Source: Aurantibacter crassamenti
GTDB taxonomy: Bacteria; Bacteroidota; Bacteroidia; Flavobacteriales; Flavobacteriaceae
Direction of reading: 5' to 3'
Assembly: GCF_016811105.1 (NCBI RefSeq)
Contig: NZ_JAFBGM010000001.1
Span: forward strand, 2,546,126 to 2,610,125
DNA: 64,000 nucleotides
The notes beneath the pieces are model-generated. The model had not been told where the DNA came from. It was given only the letters and a program-made list of their open reading frames with translations, and did no database searches. The position numbers and the translations under genes were made by a program. Positions 25,185-32,784 of the stretch are shown in pieces (the first letter of the stretch is position 1; each line of letters opens with the position of its first letter).

Positions 25185-25287
25185 AGAAATAGTTTTTACA
25201 AATTAAACGTGCATTTCATGATTGAATGAGTTGCCCGATTTTAAGATTTACCAAATGGAAATTAACATAACCTAAGTCTGGGTACTA

Positions 25288-25299
25288 TGATATTGGTCA
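25288..25299 (-). promoter_or_regulatory. Candidate CRP/FNR-like operator before cls
   Basis: TGATATTGGTCA has one mismatch in the second half-site. The minus-strand sequence at the standard distance is TAATTTCC (25264-25257), matching four of six -7 positions. This is the weakest site of the group. Confidence 0.4.
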
Positions 25300-25605
25300 G
25301 GTTTACGAAATCCATTAAAGTTTATTCTTTTTGGTTTTTGAATGATACTAAAAGAGTAGGTGGGTAGCTTATTTTACTATCTCATTAACAATTATTTCAT
25401 GATTAGTTAGGTATTCACGAAGGCTGATAAACTGCAGATGATTTACAACAATTTTTAAAAGTTCAGCAATACCCCAAGAAAGTATAATTAATCAAGCATA
25501 ATGCTGGATAATACTTGTGTCTATTTTAAATATTTTTTTAAAAGCCTAAGTTAAACATAACATAAACTTTGCCTCGCTATGCTTTAGAAAATTTATAAAG
25601 TAAAT

Positions 25606-25619
25606 GTAACTATTGTTAC
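25606..25619 (+). promoter_or_regulatory. GTAAC-N4-GTTAC operator with perfect promoter
   Basis: GTAACTATTGTTAC is a perfect inverted repeat. TATTTTTG (25642-25649), a perfect -7 element, begins 29.5 bp from its centre. Transcription would start near 25654, 15 nt before the ATG at 25669, and could run on into the Crp regulator gene, giving autoregulation. Confidence 0.72.
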
Positions 25620-25668
25620 TGTTGTCAGATAAAACATCTTTTATTTTTGTTGGAAAACAAAAGACAAT

Positions 25669-25961
25669 ATGGCGATAGGGCTAAAAATATTCACATATTT
25701 TTTTCAAAATGCGCAAGGTGTTAAGTGGGAAAATTTATGGAAGCTTTTCTATATAAGTTAAAATTTAAAAGCGTTAAAGGGCATTTAGATAAATTCGATT
25801 TGAAATATAGTATTGAATTTAGTTTTTATTATGGTTTTAGGTATGTTTCATATGCTGTTTGAATTGCAGAAGTGGTTACAATTTTTATATTAACTTTAGT
25901 ATTCTATTTAAGTTTAGGACTACTCGGACTTTTAACTGTTATAGTAATTAGTATACTTTAG
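25669..25961 (+). pseudogene. Small interrupted reading frames after the first GTAAC site
   Basis: ATG 25669, well placed 15 nt after the predicted transcription start, opens a 30-codon frame that stops at 25761. A second frame, ATG 25737, runs 41 codons to TGA 25860-25862 and then continues in the same frame for 32 codons to 25961; this second part is strongly hydrophobic (IFILTLVFYLSLGLLGLLTV), like a membrane helix. The pattern suggests a decayed gene for a small membrane protein. Short real peptides or a sequencing error at the TGA are alternatives. Confidence 0.35.
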
Positions 25962-26056
25962 TTTATGCCTTACCATGGAGCAGTGTTAAAATCAATTTGG
26001 GCTAATATTTTTTCAATATTGATAAAACAATAGCAAGTAAAATAAATAATGTTTAC

Positions 26057-26689
26057 ATGATTCAAGAATTAAAAGAAGGCTACGGACACATATTTGAAGA
26101 GGCATTAATTAATGAAATAGTACAAGTTGGTACATTTAAAGAGGTGTCTGAAGGGTATAAATTAATGGATATAGGAGAATATGTTAGAGGCATGCCTTTA
26201 CTAATATCTGGAGCGATAAAAGTATTACGTGAAGATAAAGATGGCGATGAGTTATTGTTGTATTACTTAGAAAAGGGTGATACTTGTTCTATGACTTTAA
26301 CCTGTTGTATGGGAGATTCAAAAAGTGAAATAAGAGCAATTGCAGAAACCGATACAAAATTGATAATGGTTCCAGTTCAAAAAATGGATGAATGGACGGC
26401 AAAGTATAAATCTTGGCGAAATTTTATTTTCGAAAGTTATCATAATCGCCTCAATGAGCTCTTAAATACATTAGATAGTATAGCTTTTGATAAAATGGAC
26501 ATGCGGCTAATTAGCTACCTTAAAGAGAAGGCAAGAATTAATGATGGTAATATTATTAAAAATACACATCAAGAAATAGCTTATGATTTACACAGTTCTA
26601 GAGTAGTTATATCTAGACTATTAAAGAAACTAGAACAGATTGGTAAAATAGAATTACATCGAAATTATATAGAAATCTTAACTTTATAA
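26057..26689 (+). CDS. Crp/Fnr-family regulator with Cys-rich ligand loop
   Basis: A 210-residue regulator: cNMP-binding-like beta-roll (about 20-115), dimer helix and winged HTH (about 165-205). The phosphate-binding loop that in Crp carries GEL and Arg is replaced by GDTCSMTLTCCMGDSKSE with Cys 77, 83 and 84, so cyclic nucleotide binding is unlikely and thiol chemistry is possible. The recognition helix SSRVVISRLLKKLE keeps Ser and Arg of FNR but has Val where FNR/CRP have Glu, which suits half-sites with A in place of G (GTAAC versus TTGAT). The neighbours are all sulfide and persulfide genes with GTAAC-N4-GTTAC sites. Regulation of them by this protein, possibly in response to persulfide, is inferred. 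Confidence 0.88.
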   Translation: MIQELKEGYGHIFEEALINEIVQVGTFKEVSEGYKLMDIGEYVRGMPLLISGAIKVLREDKDGDELLLYYLEKGDTCSMTLTCCMGDSKSEIRAIAETDTKLIMVPVQKMDEWTAKYKSWRNFIFESYHNRLNELLNTLDSIAFDKMDMRLISYLKEKARINDGNIIKNTHQEIAYDLHSSRVVISRLLKKLEQIGKIELHRNYIEILTL

Positions 26690-26697
26690 TGGTTTGT

Positions 26698-26711
26698 GTA
26701 ACTTAAGTTAC
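26698..26711 (+). promoter_or_regulatory. GTAAC-N4-GTTAC operator and promoter of sulP
   Basis: GTAACTTAAGTTAC is a fully palindromic 14-mer. TAAATTTG (26734-26741), a perfect -7 element, begins 29.5 bp from its centre. Predicted transcription starts about 13 nt before the ATG at 26759. Confidence 0.8.
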
Positions 26712-26758
26712 TGCAAGGGTTTTATTGACTAATTAAATTTGAGTTCAAATTTGATTAG

Positions 26759-28495
26759 ATGTTTAAGCACTATTTTCCATTTCTACAATGGCTTCCTACG
26801 TATAAAAAATCATATTTATCAGGTGATATTAGTGCAGGGTTAACTGTGGGGGTAATGCTTGTTCCACAAGGCATGGCTTATGCTATGATAGCAGGTTTGC
26901 CTCCAGTTTTTGGTTTATATGCTTCACTAATCCCTCAAGTTATTTATGCTTTATTAGGTACTTCCCGTCAGCTTGCTGTTGGACCAGTAGCAATGGATTC
27001 TCTTCTGGTAGCTTCAGGTTTAGGCGCACTTGCACTTTCAGGTTTAGATGAATATATAAGTATGGCCATATTCTTGGCTTTATTTATGGGGGTGATACAA
27101 CTTACACTTGGATTACTGCGAATGGGTTTCTTTGTTAATTTTTTATCCAAACCTGTAATTAGCGGATTCACTTCGGCCGCTGCTATCATTATTGGACTTA
27201 GCCAGCTAAAACATTTATTAGGAACGAATATTGACCGGAGTAATCAAGTCCATATTTTATTGAAAAATGCTTTTGTTTCGGTTTCAGAAACAAATTTCAT
27301 TACTCTTGGTATTGGTATTCTTTCAATAATTTTAATTAGCATTTTAAAGAAGGTGAATAAAAATATACCATCTGCTTTATTAGTCGTTGTAATTGGAATA
27401 GTTCTAATTTATTTTTTTGGTCTTAATGATTTAGGTGTAAAAATTGTGGGTAAAGTACCTAGTGGTTTACCATCGTTAAAAGTTCCTACCATAGATTATT
27501 CGAGAATTATGGATCTTTTTTCAATAGCAATAACACTTGCGCTCATTGCATTTATGGAAGCAATATCTGTTGCTAAAGCAGTTGAGGAAAAACATTCAGA
27601 CTATGAAATTGATACCAGTCAAGAATTAATTGCTTTAGGTGCTTCAAATATAATAGGTGCATTTTTTCAATCTTATCCTACAACTGGAGGTTTCTCTAGA
27701 ACCGCCATTAATGACCAAGCAGGAGCAAGAACCGGAATAGCATCTATTGTAAGTGCTTTAGTAGTTGGCCTTACTTTACTATTTCTTACTCCGCTATTTT
27801 ATTATTTGCCCAATTCGGTTTTGGCAGCAATAATTATGGTAGCCGTGTTCGGACTAATTGATTTTAAATACCCTATTCAACTGTTTAAAAATAGAAAAGA
27901 TGAATTTTACCTTTTGATAGCCACCTTTTTAATCACTCTTACAATAGGAATAAAAGAAGGAATATTACTAGGAGTTTTAATTTCTTTGTTGCTACTAGTT
28001 TATAGAACTTCTAGACCTCACATAGCAGTGCTCGGGCGGATTAAAAATACAAACTACTTTAAAAATGTAAAACGTTTTTCTGAAGAGACCGAAATTTTTG
28101 ATGAATTTCTAATAGTACGTTTCGATGCACAATTATATTTTGGTAATAGAGAATATTTTAAACAAGAATTATTTAAAGAACTAGAAAGAAAGGGTGGCGC
28201 GGTAAAGTACTTAATATTAAATGCAGAGGCTATAAATTATATAGATAGTAGTGCTGTTCATGTGTTAAAACAAATTATAAATGAATTAAAGAGTAGAGGT
28301 GTCATTTTTGTAATTGCAGGTGCTATAGGTCCTACCCGTGATATTCTTTACTCAAGTGGATTGATAATCGATATAGGAAAAGAAAATTTATTCGTAAAAA
28401 CAAGTGAAGCTTTTGAACATTGTAAATCTTTGAGCCGAAAATCAGCAATTGAAGAAAAGATTTCTTTGGAATCAAAAAAAAGTGGTGTTATGTGA
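26759..28495 (+). CDS. SulP-family anion transporter
   Basis: A 578-residue SLC26/SulP carrier with 10-14 membrane helices (residues about 20-420; signature-like LTVGVMLVPQGMAYAMIAGL) and a C-terminal cytoplasmic STAS domain (about 455-555; AEAINYIDSSAVHVLKQI). Members move sulfate, bicarbonate or other anions. In a sulfide-oxidation island, export or exchange of sulfite, thiosulfate or sulfate is a reasonable guess, not shown by sequence. Its TGA stop lies within the next operator. Confidence 0.92.
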   Translation: MFKHYFPFLQWLPTYKKSYLSGDISAGLTVGVMLVPQGMAYAMIAGLPPVFGLYASLIPQVIYALLGTSRQLAVGPVAMDSLLVASGLGALALSGLDEYISMAIFLALFMGVIQLTLGLLRMGFFVNFLSKPVISGFTSAAAIIIGLSQLKHLLGTNIDRSNQVHILLKNAFVSVSETNFITLGIGILSIILISILKKVNKNIPSALLVVVIGIVLIYFFGLNDLGVKIVGKVPSGLPSLKVPTIDYSRIMDLFSIAITLALIAFMEAISVAKAVEEKHSDYEIDTSQELIALGASNIIGAFFQSYPTTGGFSRTAINDQAGARTGIASIVSALVVGLTLLFLTPLFYYLPNSVLAAIIMVAVFGLIDFKYPIQLFKNRKDEFYLLIATFLITLTIGIKEGILLGVLISLLLLVYRTSRPHIAVLGRIKNTNYFKNVKRFSEETEIFDEFLIVRFDAQLYFGNREYFKQELFKELERKGGAVKYLILNAEAINYIDSSAVHVLKQIINELKSRGVIFVIAGAIGPTRDILYSSGLIIDIGKENLFVKTSEAFEHCKSLSRKSAIEEKISLESKKSGVM

Positions 28496-28505
28496 CTAAA
28501 GTCAC
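28492..28505 (+). promoter_or_regulatory. GTGAC-N4-GTCAC operator overlapping the sulP stop
   Basis: GTGACTAAAGTCAC is a perfect inverted repeat and the one site with G in the third position. It contains the stop codon of sulP. TAATTTTG (28528-28535), a perfect -7 element, begins 29.5 bp from the centre. Confidence 0.75.
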
Positions 28506-28561
28506 TTTTTACATCATTTTAGAATCATAATTTTGAACTATAAAATTTAAAATAGACTGGC

Positions 28562-29977
28562 ATGAAAATAGAACAGATTTATACAGGATGTTTGGCACAC
28601 GCGGCATATTATATAGAAAATAATGGAGAAGCTGCAGTTTTTGATCCATTAAGAGAAGTGCAACCTTACCTCGATAGAGCAAAAAAAGATAACGCAAAAA
28701 TCAAGTATGTTTTTGAGACTCATTTTCATGCTGATTTTGTTAGCGGTCATTTAGATTTAAAAGATAAAGCGGCTGCCGAGATTGTTTTTGGCCCTGGTGC
28801 CAAACCAGCATATAAAGCTACAACTGCAGAAGATGGTCAAATTTTTAAAATTGGAGCGTATAAAGTTAAAGTTATACATACTCCTGGGCATACTATGGAA
28901 AGTACAACATATCTTCTAATTGATGAAAAAGGTAAGGAGCATGGACTCATAACCGGAGATACTCTTTTTATAGGCGATGTTGGTAGACCAGATTTAGCAC
29001 AACATGTAGTATCAGAATTGACAGAAGAAAAGCTAGCAGGGCATTTATTTGATTCTCTACGTAATAAAATTATGCCCTTAAGCGATGAATTAATAATATA
29101 CCCTAACCATGGTGCGGGTTCTGCTTGTGGTAAAAAAATGAGTACGGAAACAACAGATACACTGGGCCACCAAAAAGAAGTTAATTATGCGCTTCGGGCA
29201 GATATGACTAAAGAGGAATTTATAAAAGAAGTTTTGACAGGCCTTACAGCCCCTCCCCAGTACTTTCCTCAAAATGTTTTAATGAACATTAAAGGATATG
29301 AAAGTCTAGATAAGGTTATGGATAAAGCAAAAAAAGGTTTTACACCAGAGGCTTTCGAGGCTGTGGCGAATGAAACTGGAGCACTTTTACTAGATACGAG
29401 AGATGCAAAAGATTTTGCGAATGGCTTTATTCCAAATAGTGTTAATATAGGATTAGAAGGTAGTTTTGCGCAATGGGTAGGTGAAATGATTCCAGATGTA
29501 AAACAGGAAATATTATTAATCACATATTCAGGTAAAGAAGAAGAAGCTATTACGCGATTATCAAGGGTTGGTTATGATAATACTATAGGTTATTTGGATG
29601 GAGGTTTTAAATCTTGGAAAAATTCTGGAAAAGATTTTGAAACTGTTGGAAGAATTACTGCTAAAAATTTTGAAAAAGCATTTAATGCAGAAAGACCATT
29701 ATTAATTGACGTTCGTAAAAAAAGTGAATTTGATGCTGAGCATATTACAGGAGCACTAAACATTCCTTTAAATGAGATTAATCAGCATTTAGCACAATTT
29801 CCAAAAGATAAGCCTTTTGTATTGCATTGTGCAGGTGGTTATAGAAGTATGATTGCCGCATCAATATTAAAACAAAGAGGTTGGAATGATTTTGTTGATG
29901 TGATTGGCGGTTTTGATGATTTATCAAAAACTAAAATTCCTAAATCAGATTATGTATGTCCTACTACACTTTTATAA
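28562..29977 (+). CDS. Persulfide dioxygenase-rhodanese fusion (copy 1)
   Basis: A 471-residue CstB/ETHE1-like fusion. The MBL domain (1-245) has THFHADFVSGH (His 54, His 56, Asp 58; the usual next His is Phe 59) and HTPGHT and GDTLFIGDVGRPDL, which suits a single iron as in ETHE1. Two rhodanese domains follow. The first (about 270-360) has TYSGKEEEA where the catalytic Cys loop should be and is probably inactive; the second has Cys 423 in HCAGGYRS. The enzyme would oxidise persulfide to sulfite and transfer sulfane sulfur. It is a paralogue of the next gene and has its own operator and terminator. Confidence 0.92.
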   Translation: MKIEQIYTGCLAHAAYYIENNGEAAVFDPLREVQPYLDRAKKDNAKIKYVFETHFHADFVSGHLDLKDKAAAEIVFGPGAKPAYKATTAEDGQIFKIGAYKVKVIHTPGHTMESTTYLLIDEKGKEHGLITGDTLFIGDVGRPDLAQHVVSELTEEKLAGHLFDSLRNKIMPLSDELIIYPNHGAGSACGKKMSTETTDTLGHQKEVNYALRADMTKEEFIKEVLTGLTAPPQYFPQNVLMNIKGYESLDKVMDKAKKGFTPEAFEAVANETGALLLDTRDAKDFANGFIPNSVNIGLEGSFAQWVGEMIPDVKQEILLITYSGKEEEAITRLSRVGYDNTIGYLDGGFKSWKNSGKDFETVGRITAKNFEKAFNAERPLLIDVRKKSEFDAEHITGALNIPLNEINQHLAQFPKDKPFVLHCAGGYRSMIAASILKQRGWNDFVDVIGGFDDLSKTKIPKSDYVCPTTLL

Positions 29978-29993
29978 AGTAGCACTAACCATT

Positions 29994-30028
29994 AAAAAAA
30001 GCCTGCCAATTTATTGGTGGGTTTTTTT
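29994..30028. terminator. Intrinsic terminator after fusion copy 1
   Basis: The stem CCTGCCAAT (30002-30010) with ATTGGTGGG (30013-30021) includes two G-T pairs. It is preceded by A7 and followed by T7. It separates the two paralogous fusion genes. Confidence 0.75.
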
Positions 30029-30038
30029 GTTTAACAAT

Positions 30039-30052
30039 GTAACCAAAGTTAC
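30039..30052 (+). promoter_or_regulatory. GTAAC-N4-GTTAC operator and promoter, fusion copy 2
   Basis: GTAACCAAAGTTAC. TAGATTTA (30075-30082, five of six -7 positions) begins 29.5 bp from the centre and faces the gene at 30109. Confidence 0.78.
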
Positions 30053-30108
30053 TGTGTAGCTTAACTCTTGATTGTAGATTTACCCTTGTAACTAATAAAA
30101 GTAAACGA

Positions 30109-31518
30109 ATGAAAGTTGAACAAATATATACAGGGTGTCTAGCTCAGGGTGCATATTATATTGAGAGTAATGGTGAAGTTGCTATAATTGACCCTTTGAG
30201 AGAAGAAAAACCCTATATCAATAGGGCTAAGTTAGATGATGCTAAGATTAAATATATTTTTGAAACGCATTTTCATGCCGATTTTGTTAGCGGTCACGTA
30301 ACCTTGGCAAAAGAGACTGGAGCTCCAATAATTTATGGTCCCAGTGCTAACCCTACATTTGAAGCAATCATTGCAAAGGATAATCAAGAGTTTAAATTAG
30401 GTGAAATTAGTATAACTGTGCTACATACACCAGGGCATACCTTAGAAAGCACTACATATCTTCTTAAAGACGAGACTGGTAAAGATTATGCAATATTTAG
30501 TGGAGATACATTATTCTTAGGTGATGTAGGTAGACCCGACTTGGCACAAAAAATGGGTGAGCTAACCGAAAAGGATTTAGCGGAATTGTTGTATGATAGT
30601 TTACGAGAAAAAATTATGCCGTTAGCTGACGATATTTTGGTTTACCCTGCTCATGGCGCTGGTTCTGCTTGCGGAAAGAATATGATGAAAGAGACAGTGG
30701 ATACCTTAGGCAATCAGAAAAAAATGAATTACGCATTGCGAGAGAATATGACAAAAGAAGAGTTTGTAGAAGAAGTTACAGAAGGCTTGCTTCCTCCGCC
30801 ACAATATTTTCCGTTAAACGTGAAATTGAATAAAGAAGGTTATGAGGATTTTAAAGAAGTTTTAAAGCGCGGTACCAAATCGCTTTCACCAAAGGCATTT
30901 GAAGTTGCAGCTAACGAAACTGGTGCTATTGTTCTTGATGTTCGACATCAAGACGATTTTGCAAAAGGTCATATACCACGTTCAATTTTTATTGGATTAA
31001 ATGGGGATTTTGCACCTTGGGTAGGAGCTTTAATTGCAGATGTTGAACAGCCAATTTTACTGGTGACTCCAAAAGGTGGAGAAGAAGAGGCTGTAACAAG
31101 ACTCTCAAGAGTAGGTTTTGATAATACATTAGGTTTTCTCGAAGGCGGTTTCGAAGCATGGAAAAATAGTGCAATGGAATACGATACTGTAAGTCAGGTA
31201 AGTGCTAAGGCTCTTAGTAATCTTTTAAAAATTGACCAAGTTCCGGTTTTTGATGTACGTAAGAATAGTGAATATTTGTCTGAGCATCTTCTTGCTGCAG
31301 TTAATACACCACTAGATTACCTTAACAATCATTTAGCTGAGTTTCCAGATAATAAAATATTTTATGTTCATTGTGCAGGAGGTTATCGTAGTATGATTGC
31401 AGGTTCAATTTTAAAGAGCCGAGGTATCCATAATTTGGTTGATGTAGTTGGTGGGTTTAAAGAACTTAAAGAGTCGGATGCATCAGTTTCGGAATATGTT
31501 TGTCCATCAACACTATAA
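30109..31518 (+). CDS. Persulfide dioxygenase-rhodanese fusion (copy 2)
   Basis: A 469-residue paralogue of the previous gene with the same layout: MBL domain with THFHADFVSGH, HTPGHT and SGDTLFLGDVGRPDL, then a Cys-less rhodanese (TPKGGEEEAVTRL) and an active rhodanese with Cys 422 (HCAGGYRS). Both copies end in a YVCP-x-T-L tail that carries an extra Cys. The two proteins are clearly similar but not near-identical, so the duplication is not recent. Separate operators and terminators allow independent dosage. Role: persulfide oxidation after the quinone oxidoreductase at 34236. Confidence 0.92.
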   Translation: MKVEQIYTGCLAQGAYYIESNGEVAIIDPLREEKPYINRAKLDDAKIKYIFETHFHADFVSGHVTLAKETGAPIIYGPSANPTFEAIIAKDNQEFKLGEISITVLHTPGHTLESTTYLLKDETGKDYAIFSGDTLFLGDVGRPDLAQKMGELTEKDLAELLYDSLREKIMPLADDILVYPAHGAGSACGKNMMKETVDTLGNQKKMNYALRENMTKEEFVEEVTEGLLPPPQYFPLNVKLNKEGYEDFKEVLKRGTKSLSPKAFEVAANETGAIVLDVRHQDDFAKGHIPRSIFIGLNGDFAPWVGALIADVEQPILLVTPKGGEEEAVTRLSRVGFDNTLGFLEGGFEAWKNSAMEYDTVSQVSAKALSNLLKIDQVPVFDVRKNSEYLSEHLLAAVNTPLDYLNNHLAEFPDNKIFYVHCAGGYRSMIAGSILKSRGIHNLVDVVGGFKELKESDASVSEYVCPSTL

Positions 31519-31539
31519 AATAAATATACATTTTAAGTT

Positions 31540-31570
31540 AAAAAGCGGTCAATATATGAGCGCTTTTTTT
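31540..31570. terminator. Intrinsic terminator after fusion copy 2
   Basis: AAAAAGCG (31540-31547) pairs with CGCTTTTT (31561-31568), followed by more T. The loop is 13 nt. Confidence 0.6.
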
Positions 31571-31592
31571 TATAAATTTTTTAACGTTATGT

Positions 31593-31606
31593 GTAACTAA
31601 AGTTAC
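31593..31606 (+). promoter_or_regulatory. GTAAC-N4-GTTAC operator and promoter, peroxiredoxin
   Basis: GTAACTAAAGTTAC. TACTTTTA (31629-31636, five of six -7 positions) begins 29.5 bp from the centre; the ATG at 31653 lies about 12 nt after the predicted start of transcription. Confidence 0.78.
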
Positions 31607-31652
31607 TTTGCAAGTGTTCTTTCTAAGGTACTTTTAATGAAAATTAAGTACC

Positions 31653-32312
31653 ATGGAAACAATAGAATTAGAACAAAATAATATACCTAGAATTGGAGAT
31701 ATAGCTCCCGATTTTGAGGCAGTTACTACAAAGGGTAAAATAAAATTATCAGAATTTGCTAAGGACAAATGGATAGTGATGTTTTCGCATCCAGCCGATT
31801 TCACACCGGTGTGTACAACAGAAATGAGTGGTTTTGCTATTCGCAAGCCAGAATTTGATGCCTTGGATACAGAGTTGTTAGGTTTGAGTATTGACAGTGT
31901 TCATGCACATTTGGGCTGGGTACAAAACGTTCGTGAAAATACCGGAGTATACTTCGACTTTCCTATTATCGCTGATATTGACATGAAAGTGTCTAAGTTA
32001 TATGGAATGTTGCAACCTAACGAAAGTGAAACATCTGCAGTACGCGCTGTATTTTTTATTGATCCTGTAAAAAAGATTCGACTAGTCATGTATTACCCAT
32101 TAAACGTAGGTAGAAATATGAATGAAATCTTGCGGGCATTAGAAGCATTGCAGACATCAGATAAGTATAAAGTGGCAATGCCCTTAGATTGGAAAAAGGG
32201 AGATAAGGTGATTGTATCACCACCAAAAACTTTAGATGATTTAAATGCAAGAATAGCAGACGATAGTCTTGAAAAGGTTGATTGGTATTTAGCCAAAAAG
32301 AGCCTTAATTAA
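31653..32312 (+). CDS. 1-Cys peroxiredoxin (Prx6 type)
   Basis: A 219-residue peroxiredoxin with the peroxidatic Cys 54 in HPADFTPVCTTE and the long C-terminal domain (DVEK-like region GDKVIVSPPK...WYLAKKSL) typical of the Prx6 class. No resolving Cys is in the usual 2-Cys position, so reduction needs an outside thiol or persulfide. It would remove peroxides, and possibly react with persulfides, that arise during sulfide oxidation. A strong terminator follows 17 bases after the stop. Confidence 0.92.
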   Translation: METIELEQNNIPRIGDIAPDFEAVTTKGKIKLSEFAKDKWIVMFSHPADFTPVCTTEMSGFAIRKPEFDALDTELLGLSIDSVHAHLGWVQNVRENTGVYFDFPIIADIDMKVSKLYGMLQPNESETSAVRAVFFIDPVKKIRLVMYYPLNVGRNMNEILRALEALQTSDKYKVAMPLDWKKGDKVIVSPPKTLDDLNARIADDSLEKVDWYLAKKSLN

Positions 32313-32329
32313 AATATTGGTTGGTTTAA

Positions 32330-32367
32330 GGAAACGATCATTTATACTCAGATCGTTTCCTTTTTTT
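32330..32367 (+). terminator. Intrinsic terminator after peroxiredoxin
   Basis: GGAAACGATC (32330-32339) and GATCGTTTCC (32351-32360) form a perfect 10-bp stem followed by T7. It sits in front of the rhodanese gene, which therefore needs read-through or its own promoter. Confidence 0.85.
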
Positions 32368-32397
32368 AATTATTACATAATTATTAAAATAAATAAA

Positions 32398-32742
32398 ATG
32401 TCATTATTAAATAGTCTATTTGGGATTAAAAATGAATATTCTGATAAAATTGAAGTATTGGATCGAGATAAATTTGCAGACGCAATAATGTTTAAGAACG
32501 TGCAATTGGTAGATGTTCGTACGGCGAATGAATATAATGGAGGACATATTAAAAACGCAAAAAATATTGATTTTTTCAACGCTTCAAACTTTCAAAATTC
32601 TTTTAATAAATACAATAAAGAAAAACCAATGTATTTATATTGTAGGTCTGGTGCAAGAAGTAGAAAGGCAGCTAAAAGGTTAGTTGATTTGGGTTTTTCT
32701 AAGGTATATGATCTTAAAGGTGGATATATGCAATGGGGATAA
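32398..32742 (+). CDS. Single-domain rhodanese
   Basis: A 114-residue sulfurtransferase with the active-site loop YCRSGARSRKAA (Cys 82) and the usual DVRTANEYNGGHI start. The longer frame from 32317 runs through the terminator, so ATG 32398 is the start. No signal peptide: cytoplasmic. It lies before the HMA-like and dihaem lipoprotein genes, with which it probably forms an operon; no GTAAC site was found right before it. It would pass sulfane sulfur between thiols or cyanide. Confidence 0.9.
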   Translation: MSLLNSLFGIKNEYSDKIEVLDRDKFADAIMFKNVQLVDVRTANEYNGGHIKNAKNIDFFNASNFQNSFNKYNKEKPMYLYCRSGARSRKAAKRLVDLGFSKVYDLKGGYMQWG

Positions 32743-32784
32743 ATATTCCGTAAATAACTTTTTTTAACTAGAAAATTTCAGAAT

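Larger units (their letters stand above)
25185..26056. other. 872-bp intergenic region between the two regulons
   Basis: This gap between cls and the Crp regulator has no intact gene of normal size. It holds a candidate stress operator (25288-25299), the first GTAAC-N4-GTTAC site with a perfect promoter (25606-25649), and small interrupted reading frames (25669-25961). The section 25300-25600 shows stop codons in all frames and no motif that I recognise. Confidence 0.6.

Noticed and set aside
25860-25862. Recoded TGA (selenocysteine or Trp) in the small membrane frame
   Set aside because: No SECIS-like structure was recognised and housekeeping genes in the window end normally at TGA; decay is simpler.
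28562-31518. Recent duplication or assembly artefact of the two fusion genes
   Set aside because: The copies differ at many positions throughout and have different flanks and terminators, so they are real, diverged paralogues.
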